Below, one piece after another: positions 15,569 through 24,474 of a DNA stretch of 38,886 bases. Every line of letters starts with the position of its first letter. Positions within the stretch are counted from its first letter, which is position 1. The notes below the pieces were generated by a model. It saw only the letters and a program-made list of their open reading frames with translations. It was not told the DNA's origin and ran no database searches. The position numbers were made by a program, and so were the translations under genes. Source of the DNA: a virus; the IMG/VR virus record IMGVR_UViG_3300013132_000103, positions 1-38,886 of that record. One strand, given 5' to 3'.

Positions 15569-15594
15569 TTATGCTAAGGTAAAAGGATAAAGCT

Positions 15595-16131
15595 ATGCCA
15601 AGTATATATGACACAGTACCGGTCTGGGTTGCGGGCACATCATACTCAAAATATGATATTGTTAAAGGTTCAGATAATAATTTTTATTATTCATTGATAG
15701 ATAGTAACCAAGCGAACAACCCGACTAGCACCGCAAACCTGCAATTAAGATGGGATGGATATAGATTATTAAATAATAAACTTCAACCCAATTTCTTTTG
15801 GCAAGCATCTTATAATTCTTCTTTAAAATACGACCCAAGGGTTAAGAGATTAAGATTTGGTAATGGATATGAACAAAGGATATCTGATGCTCTAAATTTT
15901 AATTTAATTAAAATTGATTTACAATTCGCTTTAAGAACGGAAAAAGAAACAGTGTCCATATTGCATTTTTTAAACGAAATGGGCGGCAAACGATCCTTTG
16001 TATACAATACGCCAACAATATTATCAAAAACTCTGCATACAACAAGATTCATATGTCCCGAATGGGATATTAATTATAGCTCTTTTAATAATTATTCAAT
16101 AAAATGCTCATTTGAAGAGGTTTCTGCTTAA
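15595..16131 (+). CDS. Minor tail protein, lambda M-like
   Basis: 178 residues. The C-terminal 110 residues carry the features of the phage minor tail protein M family: VKRLRFGNGYEQRISDALN, a KIDLQFALRTEKETVSILHFL segment, FVYNTPT, and TTRFICPEWDINYSSFNNYSIKCSFEEV. The N-terminal 60 residues (VPVWVAGTSYSKYDIVKGSDNNFYYS) look like a small carbohydrate-binding-type module (W..GTSY..GDIV..) fused in front. Protein M lies in the tail tip between the tube and the L-J hub. First gene of the plus-strand late operon, with an AAGGA ribosome site; the next gene starts on its stop (TAATG). Confidence 0.85.
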   Translation: MPSIYDTVPVWVAGTSYSKYDIVKGSDNNFYYSLIDSNQANNPTSTANLQLRWDGYRLLNNKLQPNFFWQASYNSSLKYDPRVKRLRFGNGYEQRISDALNFNLIKIDLQFALRTEKETVSILHFLNEMGGKRSFVYNTPTILSKTLHTTRFICPEWDINYSSFNNYSIKCSFEEVSA

Positions 16132-18074
16132 TGCCTACAAAATCAGACATTTATTTTCAAATTACAGGAGGATATTCTAATTTAAATAGAGAATTATCTA
16201 GTTTAGAACCGTCTCAATTAGTCTATCTTTACGAAATAGACTTAAAACCAATCCATCCTGTTTCAGCACTAAATATAGTACCAAATCAACCAATCAAAGA
16301 TGGAATATTAAGAATATATAATGATTATAATCTATTTAATATTGTAAATGATAGCGATGGAAGAGTAATATGGGAAGGTAATTACTATTATCCTTTCCCA
16401 ATAAATGCAGAAGGATTTGATTTAACGACCCTTGGCGTAAGGCCAACCCCAAAACTTTATATAGCTAATTCTAGCCCAGATGGTACCTATAATTCTTTCT
16501 ATAAGTACCTGCGCATGCAAATACAATCTTTAGGGGATATTGCGGGATGCAAATTAACTAGAATTAAAACTTTTTTAAAATATTTACATGGTAATAATTT
16601 TAACGGAAATGTCAATCCATACACAAATGATCCATCAATATTTGAAATTGAGTTACCAAAAGACATCTACTATATTGATAGAAAAAGCGTAGAAGATTCT
16701 GTTCATCTAGAATTTAACCTTGTATCATCCCTAGATATAGAAAATTTATCTTTACCATCTAGGACAATCCTTGCGAAAAGATGCCCGTTTATTTATCGAG
16801 GAGAAGGTTGTTTATATGAATATAATAAAAGGATTACTCAGATACATAGCGGAGTATATGGAGAGGTTGTTAACTCTCCAATAAATATAACTCTTCCTCT
16901 AGAAGCCCCGCCTGTTGCTACAGAAAATGAAGAATCATTTTTTGATACAATTTTTGCTAATAATCAATCTGCAAGATTAAGATTTACTGGAATTAGTTAT
17001 TTTAGAGCAGGGATAAGCACAAATTTTCCAGGATGGTCATTTACAAATTATACTCTTGGTGGGGCGGGGACAGCCGCCGCAGCAGCAACAATATTAAATG
17101 ATAATTCAACTTCTACAGTTGGAATAACGTCTCAGGCTGCTACGGCAATAGCATCTTTGTCTTTAACAACTGGGGCAGAAATAACAAGGGTAGTCTTATC
17201 ATCAAACGCAACAATAAGAAATAATTATCAATTAGAATATTCTCAAGATGGAACAAATTGGTATAATGTACCAGATATAAGCGGGCTTAATTCTAATTGG
17301 GTCCTGTCTGGTGTCGCGGCTGGAACATATACTTTTAATTTTCCTTCTAAAGGCATAAATAGATTCTGGAGACTTTCTACATTAAACAGTTTTGCTGGAA
17401 CTCAAATAACTGAACTTAACTTTAGCGGCCAATATCGAATCGCGGATAGCGGATTATGGACCACTGGATCCCAATATAGAGCTGGGGATTTCACTTTTTT
17501 TGAAAAAGATAAAGTAAAATTTTATTATGTTTGTAACAAAGACCACACTTCATCTTTAGATATAAATCTTTTCAATAAAGGTCATTGGCAAGCAGATGCT
17601 TGCACAAAAAGCATAAGTTCTTGTAGAGAGAGATGGCTAAAAAACCCAGCCTTAAGACCAGTGATATGGCCTATACCAAGAAATGGCTGGACTTGGGATC
17701 GCGCAGTTTATCACTATGATGCTTATTGGGGCGCATATGAAAGCGATGCGCCAGGAGTTAATCCCGCATACCAACCATTTACGACTTCTTTTACTGGATT
17801 TTCTGGTCAAGAATTTATATATAATCATAAAGGATATCACCCAAATTCATATGGGCCAAAGTATAGAATTGGCAAGTTTTTTGTTGATCCAGATCACGGT
17901 TATCAATCTTTTGAAAATCCACAAGCGGCTAGGCTTGACCAATGGCCAAGAAGACCAGATGTAATCGATCCGTTGGCAAGTTTTGCATGCGGGATACCCA
18001 AAGATGCAAGCGGAAATTATTTAAATGGTTTTTTGCCATTTGGCGGATTTCCTGGAACAAATCAAAAGGCATAA
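16131..18074 (+). CDS. Minor tail protein, lambda L-like, with large insertions including a discoidin-like domain
   Basis: 647 residues against 232 in lambda L. Residues 1-240 match the L core up to the first cysteine pair in AKRCPFIYRGEGCLYEY (about 217-230). The second cysteine pair occurs only at about 490-500 (DACTKSISSCRERW), and the closing GFLPFGGFPG motif is at the C-terminus. In lambda L these cysteines lie close together and bind an Fe-S cluster. The first insert, about residues 260-435, contains ATILNDNS, LSLTTGAEITRVVL, YQLEYSQDGTNWYNVP and FWRLSTLNSFAGTQITELNFSG, the pattern of an F5/8-type C (discoidin) glycan-binding domain. A second insert of about 125 residues, aromatic and His-rich, lies between SCRERW and the last motif. 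The domains could help bind the host surface. Confidence 0.85.
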   Translation: MPTKSDIYFQITGGYSNLNRELSSLEPSQLVYLYEIDLKPIHPVSALNIVPNQPIKDGILRIYNDYNLFNIVNDSDGRVIWEGNYYYPFPINAEGFDLTTLGVRPTPKLYIANSSPDGTYNSFYKYLRMQIQSLGDIAGCKLTRIKTFLKYLHGNNFNGNVNPYTNDPSIFEIELPKDIYYIDRKSVEDSVHLEFNLVSSLDIENLSLPSRTILAKRCPFIYRGEGCLYEYNKRITQIHSGVYGEVVNSPINITLPLEAPPVATENEESFFDTIFANNQSARLRFTGISYFRAGISTNFPGWSFTNYTLGGAGTAAAAATILNDNSTSTVGITSQAATAIASLSLTTGAEITRVVLSSNATIRNNYQLEYSQDGTNWYNVPDISGLNSNWVLSGVAAGTYTFNFPSKGINRFWRLSTLNSFAGTQITELNFSGQYRIADSGLWTTGSQYRAGDFTFFEKDKVKFYYVCNKDHTSSLDINLFNKGHWQADACTKSISSCRERWLKNPALRPVIWPIPRNGWTWDRAVYHYDAYWGAYESDAPGVNPAYQPFTTSFTGFSGQEFIYNHKGYHPNSYGPKYRIGKFFVDPDHGYQSFENPQAARLDQWPRRPDVIDPLASFACGIPKDASGNYLNGFLPFGGFPGTNQKA

Positions 18075-18077
18075 TAA

Positions 18078-18803
18078 ATGATTACAAATAAAATAAAAAG
18101 AAAAATTATTAAAAATGCAAAAAATTCATTTCCATGTGAATGCTGCGGGTTTATAGTTACTAAAAACAATAAAGTATTTACGATAGATTGTGAAAATATC
18201 GCAAAGGATAAAGAAAATGATTTTATGATTTCAGCAAAAGATTTTTTATATGCAAAAAATAATTCAGATGAAATATTGTTTTTGTATCATAATCATATAG
18301 ATGCAAGAGAATTTAGTATTTTAGATAAACAAACAGCAGACTCATTGAGAATAAATTTATTGCTTTATATTAATGCCTTAGATTGTTTTAAGATATATTA
18401 CTATAATGAATTTAGTAAATTAAATTATCTATTTGAAGAATATAATAGAAATGAAAATAACTGCTTTCATTTAATAAAAAATTATTTTAACAAAGAACTA
18501 AATCTAAAATTAAATATCGATGAAAGACTATTCAAAGATAAAGATATAACTTCTATAGAAGTAGAAGACATAATAAATAGATATCATGCAACTAATAATC
18601 TTTTAAAACTAAAAAAAGATACAAATTTAAAAATTAATGACATTTTAATACTAAAAAATAAAATATCTACGCATCTAGCAGTATACATAGGAAATAATAA
18701 AATTATACACCAGCCTTTAAATAGAATTTCAATTATTGAAGATTTATCAAAAGACTATCAAGAAGATATACAAGGAGTACTAAGGAGTAAAAAGTTTATA
18801 TGA
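18078..18803 (+). CDS. Tail tip protein, lambda K-like: JAMM and NlpC/P60 domains
   Basis: 241 residues. The N-terminal domain is of the Mov34/JAMM type: Glu in PCECCGF and LFLYHNHIDAREFSILD, which holds HxH, Ser and Asp; the spacing from HxH to Ser is 6 rather than the usual 7 residues. The C-terminal domain is NlpC/P60: catalytic Cys129 in NNCFHLIKNYF and His199 in STHLAVYIGNNKIIHQP. Lambda K has the same two domains in the same order and is needed for tail-tip assembly; the NlpC/P60 part may cut peptidoglycan during DNA entry. It starts 3 nt after gene L and overlaps gene I by ATGA. Confidence 0.87.
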   Translation: MITNKIKRKIIKNAKNSFPCECCGFIVTKNNKVFTIDCENIAKDKENDFMISAKDFLYAKNNSDEILFLYHNHIDAREFSILDKQTADSLRINLLLYINALDCFKIYYYNEFSKLNYLFEEYNRNENNCFHLIKNYFNKELNLKLNIDERLFKDKDITSIEVEDIINRYHATNNLLKLKKDTNLKINDILILKNKISTHLAVYIGNNKIIHQPLNRISIIEDLSKDYQEDIQGVLRSKKFI

Positions 18804-19606
18804 CAAAAATTAATTTACATGGTAAATTAGGGGAAGCTTTTGGAGAAAATTGGGAGCTAGAGGTCGCTAGTGTTGCAGAAGGATTGCGCGCTTTAGAAGC
18901 AAATACCGGCAAATTTAGAAAATGGATTATTGATAATCTTGAAAATTTTGAATACGAAATAATGATTAACCATAAACCTTTAATGTACAATAAAGGTGAA
19001 AGTATAACCGTGGAAAACTATAGACATTCTGACCTATGCGTAGAATTTAAAGACAAACTTAAAACAATAGATATTGTTCCTGTTGTTGCTGGTTCAAGGA
19101 GGGCTTTGAGGAGTTTTGGAAGAATTGCGCGGGCGGCATCGCCCCTACTTGGAGGCGCTGCGATGTTAGCAGGGAGTTTTATGGCTCCAAAAGCAGCAGG
19201 ATTTCTAATACCCGCAGCCCTATCTTTAATATCTGGCGGCGTAACAGCGATGCTTTCTAAACCTCCGCCAAGTATACCTTATTCAGATCAAGCATTTGTA
19301 GCACAACAAGCGACAGCAAATAAACAATCTGCCATTGGCGGTGCTGGCGGAAATTCTGGACCAATATCTTATCTATTTAGTGGCCCAACAAATACCGTAG
19401 GAGAAGGCGGCCCAGTCCCAGTCGGATATGGAGAATTAATGGTGGGTGGACATAATATTGCGACAAGCTATGCGATAATATATTGCGCAAATTATAGAGA
19501 CATGGATGCAACCTCGCTTTTAGAAACTCAAAAAGGCTTTCAATTCTTATTTAATGAGCAATGTATGCTAATTAATCAAAAGCCCGTAAATACGAATATA
19601 TCATAA
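18800..19606 (+). CDS. Tail assembly protein, lambda I-like
   Basis: 268 residues. The N-terminus (MTKINLHGKLGEAFGENWELEVASVAEGLRALEA.., written here in part) is a ubiquitin-like beta-grasp segment typical of the I family. The middle holds a glycine/alanine-rich hydrophobic stretch of about 45 residues (ASPLLGGAAMLAGSFMAPK and following). Near the C-terminus, FSGPTNTVGEGGPVPVGYGELMVGG matches the conserved I-family end. Lambda I acts with K and L in building the tail tip onto J and is thought not to be abundant in the virion. The protein is longer than lambda I (223 aa) by a C-terminal extension of about 40 residues. Confidence 0.84.
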   Translation: MTKINLHGKLGEAFGENWELEVASVAEGLRALEANTGKFRKWIIDNLENFEYEIMINHKPLMYNKGESITVENYRHSDLCVEFKDKLKTIDIVPVVAGSRRALRSFGRIARAASPLLGGAAMLAGSFMAPKAAGFLIPAALSLISGGVTAMLSKPPPSIPYSDQAFVAQQATANKQSAIGGAGGNSGPISYLFSGPTNTVGEGGPVPVGYGELMVGGHNIATSYAIIYCANYRDMDATSLLETQKGFQFLFNEQCMLINQKPVNTNIS

Positions 19607-19610
19607 TATT

Positions 19611-22600
19611 ATGGCTAATAATCCTAATAAAGTTGCAGAAGGGCTAATCTTTTTAGATTATACATCTAATTTAGGTAATTCTTGGGGAGGAATGAAGTTC
19701 CCAGAAAGTATAGCAGCAGATTATTGGGGAGGAACGCACAGTTTGTACTTTAGCGGAAGAGATTTTGGCGGAAATAACATTGATCCACGTACCATGCAAG
19801 CGGGTGGTGGAGCCAACGGCCCGAGAGGTGTAAGCGGTACTTTTGAACCAGTAAGCCCAATCTATGGGTTGGATGGATCCCCTTCAAGAATTTATAATGA
19901 TCAAGATTTACTAAGGTATATTATAAGATCTAATTCTGGAGGTTATTATAGTATGTTTGGAAACACATTCCCGCTAGATGGATTGATAAATACTGCTTTG
20001 GAAAGCGGATTTACAAGAACAAGGCCCTTTAGCTACACTTATCTTGGCCACGACGCAAATACTCCAAAGTTACGTACAAAATTTGGCTTAGGCAAGGAAA
20101 ATAGAAGAACCCCAGGATCTTTAACCACAGTCCCATTTCCAGCAAGTAATTCAAATATGACTATTTCCTATATTAATAACTCTATAACTTCAGTGACAAC
20201 AATAGGAATTTTAGACTTAATTAGTGAGGGTCCTATAGAAGGCCTTGTGACGGGACAAACTTTATTCAATTTATCTGGTAAACAAGCAGGGGATATTGGA
20301 TACACAAGCTTTGCAATGCAAGGATTTTTTCCAACAGGTTTATCTGTAACAAATGCATTAATCTCAACAAATGCGCCAGAAACAAGATCAATATTTTGGA
20401 ATGATATTCCACTAGCAAATGATCGGGGATTTCTAAATTTTCAGTTTGTGAGTTATAAATTTAATAATGGAGAGCCAAACCTTCATACAATTCATAATCC
20501 CAAAATATCTCTTTATGAGGATCGATATCATTACGATGGATATCAAGTAGATCAGTTTAAATATCCAATACCAATTCAAACTTCAAGACAAATAAGCGAA
20601 AGATTACGAGGAGCAAGCGTTTATGAAGGCAGTACTTCTGGAGTATATTTCCCAGTAAGATATTCAATTTATAATACAGATATAGAATCCATCAAAGTTA
20701 CATTTAGAATAGATAGTTTATTTTGGAATCCAATTACAGGATCGAACGCGGGGGAAACAGAAACCGATACAATGAACATAATGGTACATTTATATCGTTT
20801 ATTTAAAGATGGAACGACATCTTATGCTTCTATGGATACAGCGGCCCATGACGATCCTTACATGTTTGCCTCCGACTCAATCCCAATCCAAGGTAAAATT
20901 CAATCTCCAATGACGATGAGTTGGACCGCTACATTAAGGTCACATGCAGACAACGGTTTATTCTTTGAAATACAACCAAATCAAATTGGGTGGTTATTAA
21001 AAATTGAAAAACCAACGCAAGAGATGAATGGATCATATGAAAAAAATACAATTTTTATTGATAGTATTACTCAAACTTATTCTGATAGATTTACATTTCC
21101 TAATATCGCTTCTGTATGGTCAACTTACGATGCCAGATACTTTTCTTCTGTTCCAGATAGAAATTATAGAACCAAGCTATTAAAAGTTAAAGTTCCAATA
21201 AACTACGATCCTATTACTAAAAATTATTCTGGAAATTGGGATGGGAGATTTAAACTTGCTTGGACAGATAACCCTGCTTGGTGTTATTATGATTTAATTA
21301 CAAATAATAGATACGGATTAGGAAAGTATATTGATTCTGCGCTAGTAGATAAATGGACACTATATGAAGTATCTAGATATTGTGATACCCTTGTTCCTGA
21401 TGGCTTGGGGGGACTAGAGCCAAGATTTACATGCAACATCCTTATTAATTCAAAGGAAGAAGCGCATAAAGTATTAGATGATATGGCCTCAATATTTAAT
21501 GGTATTACATATTATTCTGCAGGACAGATTTTCGTTTCCCAAGATGCGCCCAAAGAACCCATATATATATTTAATAACAGCAATGTTTTAAACGGAGAAT
21601 TTACATATTCAGACAGTTCAAAAAGATTGAGAAGATCTGTCGCGCTAGTTAGATATAATGATTCCACGAATAATTTTAAGCCTGCGCTAGAGTACGTAGA
21701 AGATAGAGACAGTTTGCAAAAATTTGGAGTAAGAGAAACAGAAATAACCGCCTTTGGATGCACGAGAGCCAATCAAGCAAGAAGACTTGGCAAATGGTTT
21801 TTGAGAAGCGAAAATCTTGAGACAGAAACCGTAGAATTTAAAGCAGGCTTAGAAGGATCATTTTTAAGACCTGGAGATATAATAGAAATTTTTGATGAAA
21901 ATAGAAGAAATAATATTTACGCGGGAAGAACTTTAAACTTTAGTAGCGGGTCTGCGACTTTAGATCTACCAAGTGGACAATTGTATCAATTAACTGGCGC
22001 TCAGGCAGGGAATACCATTAAGATATCTTTTTTAAACCCAACTTATACATTAGAGAGAGGAACAGATCTTGGAGACTTGTATATTACAGGGTTTGATGCA
22101 AATTCTTCTGGAATATCAGGCCTTAATTATTCATTCTTCAGAAAATCACAGATCGATTCTTTACATATTAATAATCCAAGAAACTTCTTTACAACTGGAA
22201 GTGGAAATTTTAGAGATTTTGTAAGGGTAAATTTCCCCAGTGGCATTCCTTCTATAGGCAAGCTTTTCCCAGAAAATACAGTATGGTCTATAGAAGTAAC
22301 AGGATATAATTTCCCATTAAATGCTACATCAAAAATTAATAACAGCCCAGCAAATTTAGTATATCCAGGCTATTATCTTGAAGCAACTCTAGATAAACCC
22401 AAGCCATATCGAATAGTTAACATTCAAGAAGTAGAAAAAAATTCATTTTCTATTACAGCCTTAGAATTTGTAAGACAAAAATACAGCGATATTGAAACCG
22501 GTTCGGCGCTTGTGACTGTTAATAATAAAGTGCCTGTCCCCGCTGCTCCAGAATTATTTTGCGGTATTATATATAGAGATCTTCAAACAGGCGATCCAGC

Positions 22601-23009
22601 ATTTCTAAATAGCGCAGGAGAGATCTATACGTCCGCACAACCTAACGGAATAAATTCCATATGGTATTGGGCAAAACCACCAGCAAATTCTGGTGATGTT
22701 AGCAGATATGTATTTTATAGAAAAAGCGGATCAACTTTTCAAAATGATCCTCCATATCAATCTGAACTTTTTGCTACACATACAAATGAAACCATAGGAA
22801 GGTCTGGGGTAAGTCTTGACCCAATAGATGGAGTATATGTTTATTTACCATATTACTTTACTCCACCTTCTACAGGATCTTACTATCTTAGAGCTTATGC
22901 AGAAAATGTTTTAGGCGAAAGATCACCTTTTTCAGAAAAAGTCATACACTTTACTCAACAAGGTTCAATATCACAAGATACATTAGAGGATTTTAATGTA
23001 TTACAATGA
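19611..23009 (+). CDS. Tail tip attachment/host specificity protein, lambda J-like
   Basis: 1132 residues. The first 200 residues are an unusual Gly/Ser/Tyr/Asn-rich extension. The typical J sequence starts at TTIGILDLISEGPIEGLV and continues through the hub domains, including PAWCYYDLITNNRYGLGKYID, WTLYEVSRYCDTLVPDGLGG and a VALVRYND..NNFKPALEYVED block. The C-terminal 150 residues contain a fibronectin type III-like unit (PVPAAPELFC ... YYLRAYAENVLGERSPFSEKV). J forms the central tail hub and fibre and contacts the host receptor; the end of such proteins normally decides host range. No Shine-Dalgarno sequence is obvious before its ATG, which lies only 4 nt after gene I. It overlaps the next gene by ATGA. 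Confidence 0.92.
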   Translation: MANNPNKVAEGLIFLDYTSNLGNSWGGMKFPESIAADYWGGTHSLYFSGRDFGGNNIDPRTMQAGGGANGPRGVSGTFEPVSPIYGLDGSPSRIYNDQDLLRYIIRSNSGGYYSMFGNTFPLDGLINTALESGFTRTRPFSYTYLGHDANTPKLRTKFGLGKENRRTPGSLTTVPFPASNSNMTISYINNSITSVTTIGILDLISEGPIEGLVTGQTLFNLSGKQAGDIGYTSFAMQGFFPTGLSVTNALISTNAPETRSIFWNDIPLANDRGFLNFQFVSYKFNNGEPNLHTIHNPKISLYEDRYHYDGYQVDQFKYPIPIQTSRQISERLRGASVYEGSTSGVYFPVRYSIYNTDIESIKVTFRIDSLFWNPITGSNAGETETDTMNIMVHLYRLFKDGTTSYASMDTAAHDDPYMFASDSIPIQGKIQSPMTMSWTATLRSHADNGLFFEIQPNQIGWLLKIEKPTQEMNGSYEKNTIFIDSITQTYSDRFTFPNIASVWSTYDARYFSSVPDRNYRTKLLKVKVPINYDPITKNYSGNWDGRFKLAWTDNPAWCYYDLITNNRYGLGKYIDSALVDKWTLYEVSRYCDTLVPDGLGGLEPRFTCNILINSKEEAHKVLDDMASIFNGITYYSAGQIFVSQDAPKEPIYIFNNSNVLNGEFTYSDSSKRLRRSVALVRYNDSTNNFKPALEYVEDRDSLQKFGVRETEITAFGCTRANQARRLGKWFLRSENLETETVEFKAGLEGSFLRPGDIIEIFDENRRNNIYAGRTLNFSSGSATLDLPSGQLYQLTGAQAGNTIKISFLNPTYTLERGTDLGDLYITGFDANSSGISGLNYSFFRKSQIDSLHINNPRNFFTTGSGNFRDFVRVNFPSGIPSIGKLFPENTVWSIEVTGYNFPLNATSKINNSPANLVYPGYYLEATLDKPKPYRIVNIQEVEKNSFSITALEFVRQKYSDIETGSALVTVNNKVPVPAAPELFCGIIYRDLQTGDPAFLNSAGEIYTSAQPNGINSIWYWAKPPANSGDVSRYVFYRKSGSTFQNDPPYQSELFATHTNETIGRSGVSLDPIDGVYVYLPYYFTPPSTGSYYLRAYAENVLGERSPFSEKVIHFTQQGSISQDTLEDFNVLQ

Positions 23010-24472
23010 GAACTCTAAATAAAACATCTTCTGCGGCAAATATTAATTTAAGCTGGGTTAATTCAATTAAGATATCAAGATTTTTAGTTAAAGAAAATAT
23101 TAATTATGCGGAACTTATAAAAACATATAAAATAAAAATATTTGATAAAAATGATATTTTGATAAAAGAATACGCAAATTTTAAAGATGGAGATTTTTCT
23201 ACAGACTTGGTTGGACTAGTGCTTGATGCCTCCTCATCCTCAAGAAGAGCTATGATGTTTGCATCCCCAAGAAAATTGTCTACAAAAGTCATAGATACAA
23301 TGAACTATAAATTTAAATTTTTATTCGAAGAGAATGCTCAAAATTATTATGATAAAAATAATAAATATGGATTTTTTGATAAGTTTAAAATTCATGTCAT
23401 CTCTGAGGATGGAGATGATTCAAATGACGCAGAAATATTAATTGATTATTCTAAGATTGAAGAGGCGGAGATAAACGGCATACTTAAAAAGACCTATAAA
23501 AATCTTGAAGGAAATGCCTTGAAAATAAAATTTAATAAAACTAAATTTTTAGACAATAAAGTAGAAGGTATGCTTTTTGTACCTCAAACTGAGGCCATGA
23601 AAATGCATTTTAAATATATATTTGTAGATGAAATCCAAGATAAATGGGTTTCTATAATAGAAAATGAAGCAAGCATGACTGTGCCTTTCCCAAATTTATA
23701 TATATCAAGCATTCAAGAAAGTCTTGTCTTTGATGTATATTTTTTAAACAAATGTCAAGTTGAAATTTTTAATTTTTTCAAACAAAAAGGCGCTCAAGAC
23801 GAGGACTTACTTTTAATTTTTCAAGAATATCTAAGTAAACAAAAACTCTCTTTATCAAATATTCAAGATGAGGCAGAAGAATTTAAAGTTTGGTATCAAA
23901 ATTTTATTTATTTATTTAATGAAGAAAGCTTTCAAAATATATCTTGGCCTACAGAATTAATAAAAGTTCATGGGATCGAATATAAAAAATATTATCCGCA
24001 AAAGAAAGACATTGATAATAATGAGACATATGTCGCTAATTTATTACCAACTATAGATGCCTCTGCAACAGCGACAATTGAAGACCCAAATATATACAAT
24101 CAAAACTTGGGATATAAATACAAAAACCTAAATAATGAAATAAAAGATGGTTATATTGAAGAAGACCTTGCCTCCGCTGGCGGTTTAAACATAAAAAGCA
24201 TAGAAATTAAAAATATTATTAATAATAATAATAATATTTCTATATATTTTGAGGTCGTTACAAATTTTATTAATAACCTTAATTTTAAAGTATTAAACAT
24301 CTCTAATAACATATCTCTGGTTAATAAATATTATACATACAATGAAGAAAATAATTTAACTTTTTTATTTAAATTAGACTATGCTTATTCAAATAATTTT
24401 CACCCAAATCTTTTGAAGAAACAGCTAATACAAGATCGACAATTTATTAATTTTGACTTGGAAATTATATAA
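23006..24472 (+). CDS. Hypothetical tail-tip-associated protein after J
   Basis: 488 residues. No family is recognised. The N-terminus (SSAANINLSWVNSIKISRFLVKENINYAELI) looks like beta strands of a fibronectin-like or fibre unit, followed by mixed alpha/beta sequence very rich in Lys, Asn, Ile and Phe, with the Asn-rich INNNNNISI segment near residue 412. It follows J in the same operon with a 4-nt overlap, so it is probably a late virion or fibre-assembly protein, perhaps a fibre extension that works with J. It is the last gene of the plus-strand arm; its stop codon directly abuts the stop of the convergent tape measure gene. Confidence 0.72.
   Translation: MRTLNKTSSAANINLSWVNSIKISRFLVKENINYAELIKTYKIKIFDKNDILIKEYANFKDGDFSTDLVGLVLDASSSSRRAMMFASPRKLSTKVIDTMNYKFKFLFEENAQNYYDKNNKYGFFDKFKIHVISEDGDDSNDAEILIDYSKIEEAEINGILKKTYKNLEGNALKIKFNKTKFLDNKVEGMLFVPQTEAMKMHFKYIFVDEIQDKWVSIIENEASMTVPFPNLYISSIQESLVFDVYFLNKCQVEIFNFFKQKGAQDEDLLLIFQEYLSKQKLSLSNIQDEAEEFKVWYQNFIYLFNEESFQNISWPTELIKVHGIEYKKYYPQKKDIDNNETYVANLLPTIDASATATIEDPNIYNQNLGYKYKNLNNEIKDGYIEEDLASAGGLNIKSIEIKNIINNNNNISIYFEVVTNFINNLNFKVLNISNNISLVNKYYTYNEENNLTFLFKLDYAYSNNFHPNLLKKQLIQDRQFINFDLEII
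24214..24236 (+). repeat. AAT trinucleotide run inside a coding region
   Basis: An ATT/AAT run of about 23 bases that encodes Ile and Asn repeats in the gene after J. In-frame copy changes would alter only the length of the Asn tract. Confidence 0.6.
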
Positions 24473-24474
24473 TT
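24463..24474. other. 12-bp perfect palindrome across two convergent stop codons
   Basis: AATTATATAATT spans the TAA of the plus-strand gene (24470-24472) and part of the TAA of the minus-strand tape measure gene (24473-24475). It has no loop and no GC, so it is unlikely to be a strong terminator; none is otherwise seen at this convergence. Confidence 0.5.

Noticed and set aside
15544-15569. Inverted repeat with T-run as a bidirectional terminator
   Set aside because: The arms are only 8 bp and AT-rich, and each arm is the GTGTAAT box found before other late genes; divergent promoters explain it better.
17683-17964. Plus-strand open frame of 93 codons within the L homologue
   Set aside because: It lies entirely inside a well supported gene in another frame, with no ribosome binding site.
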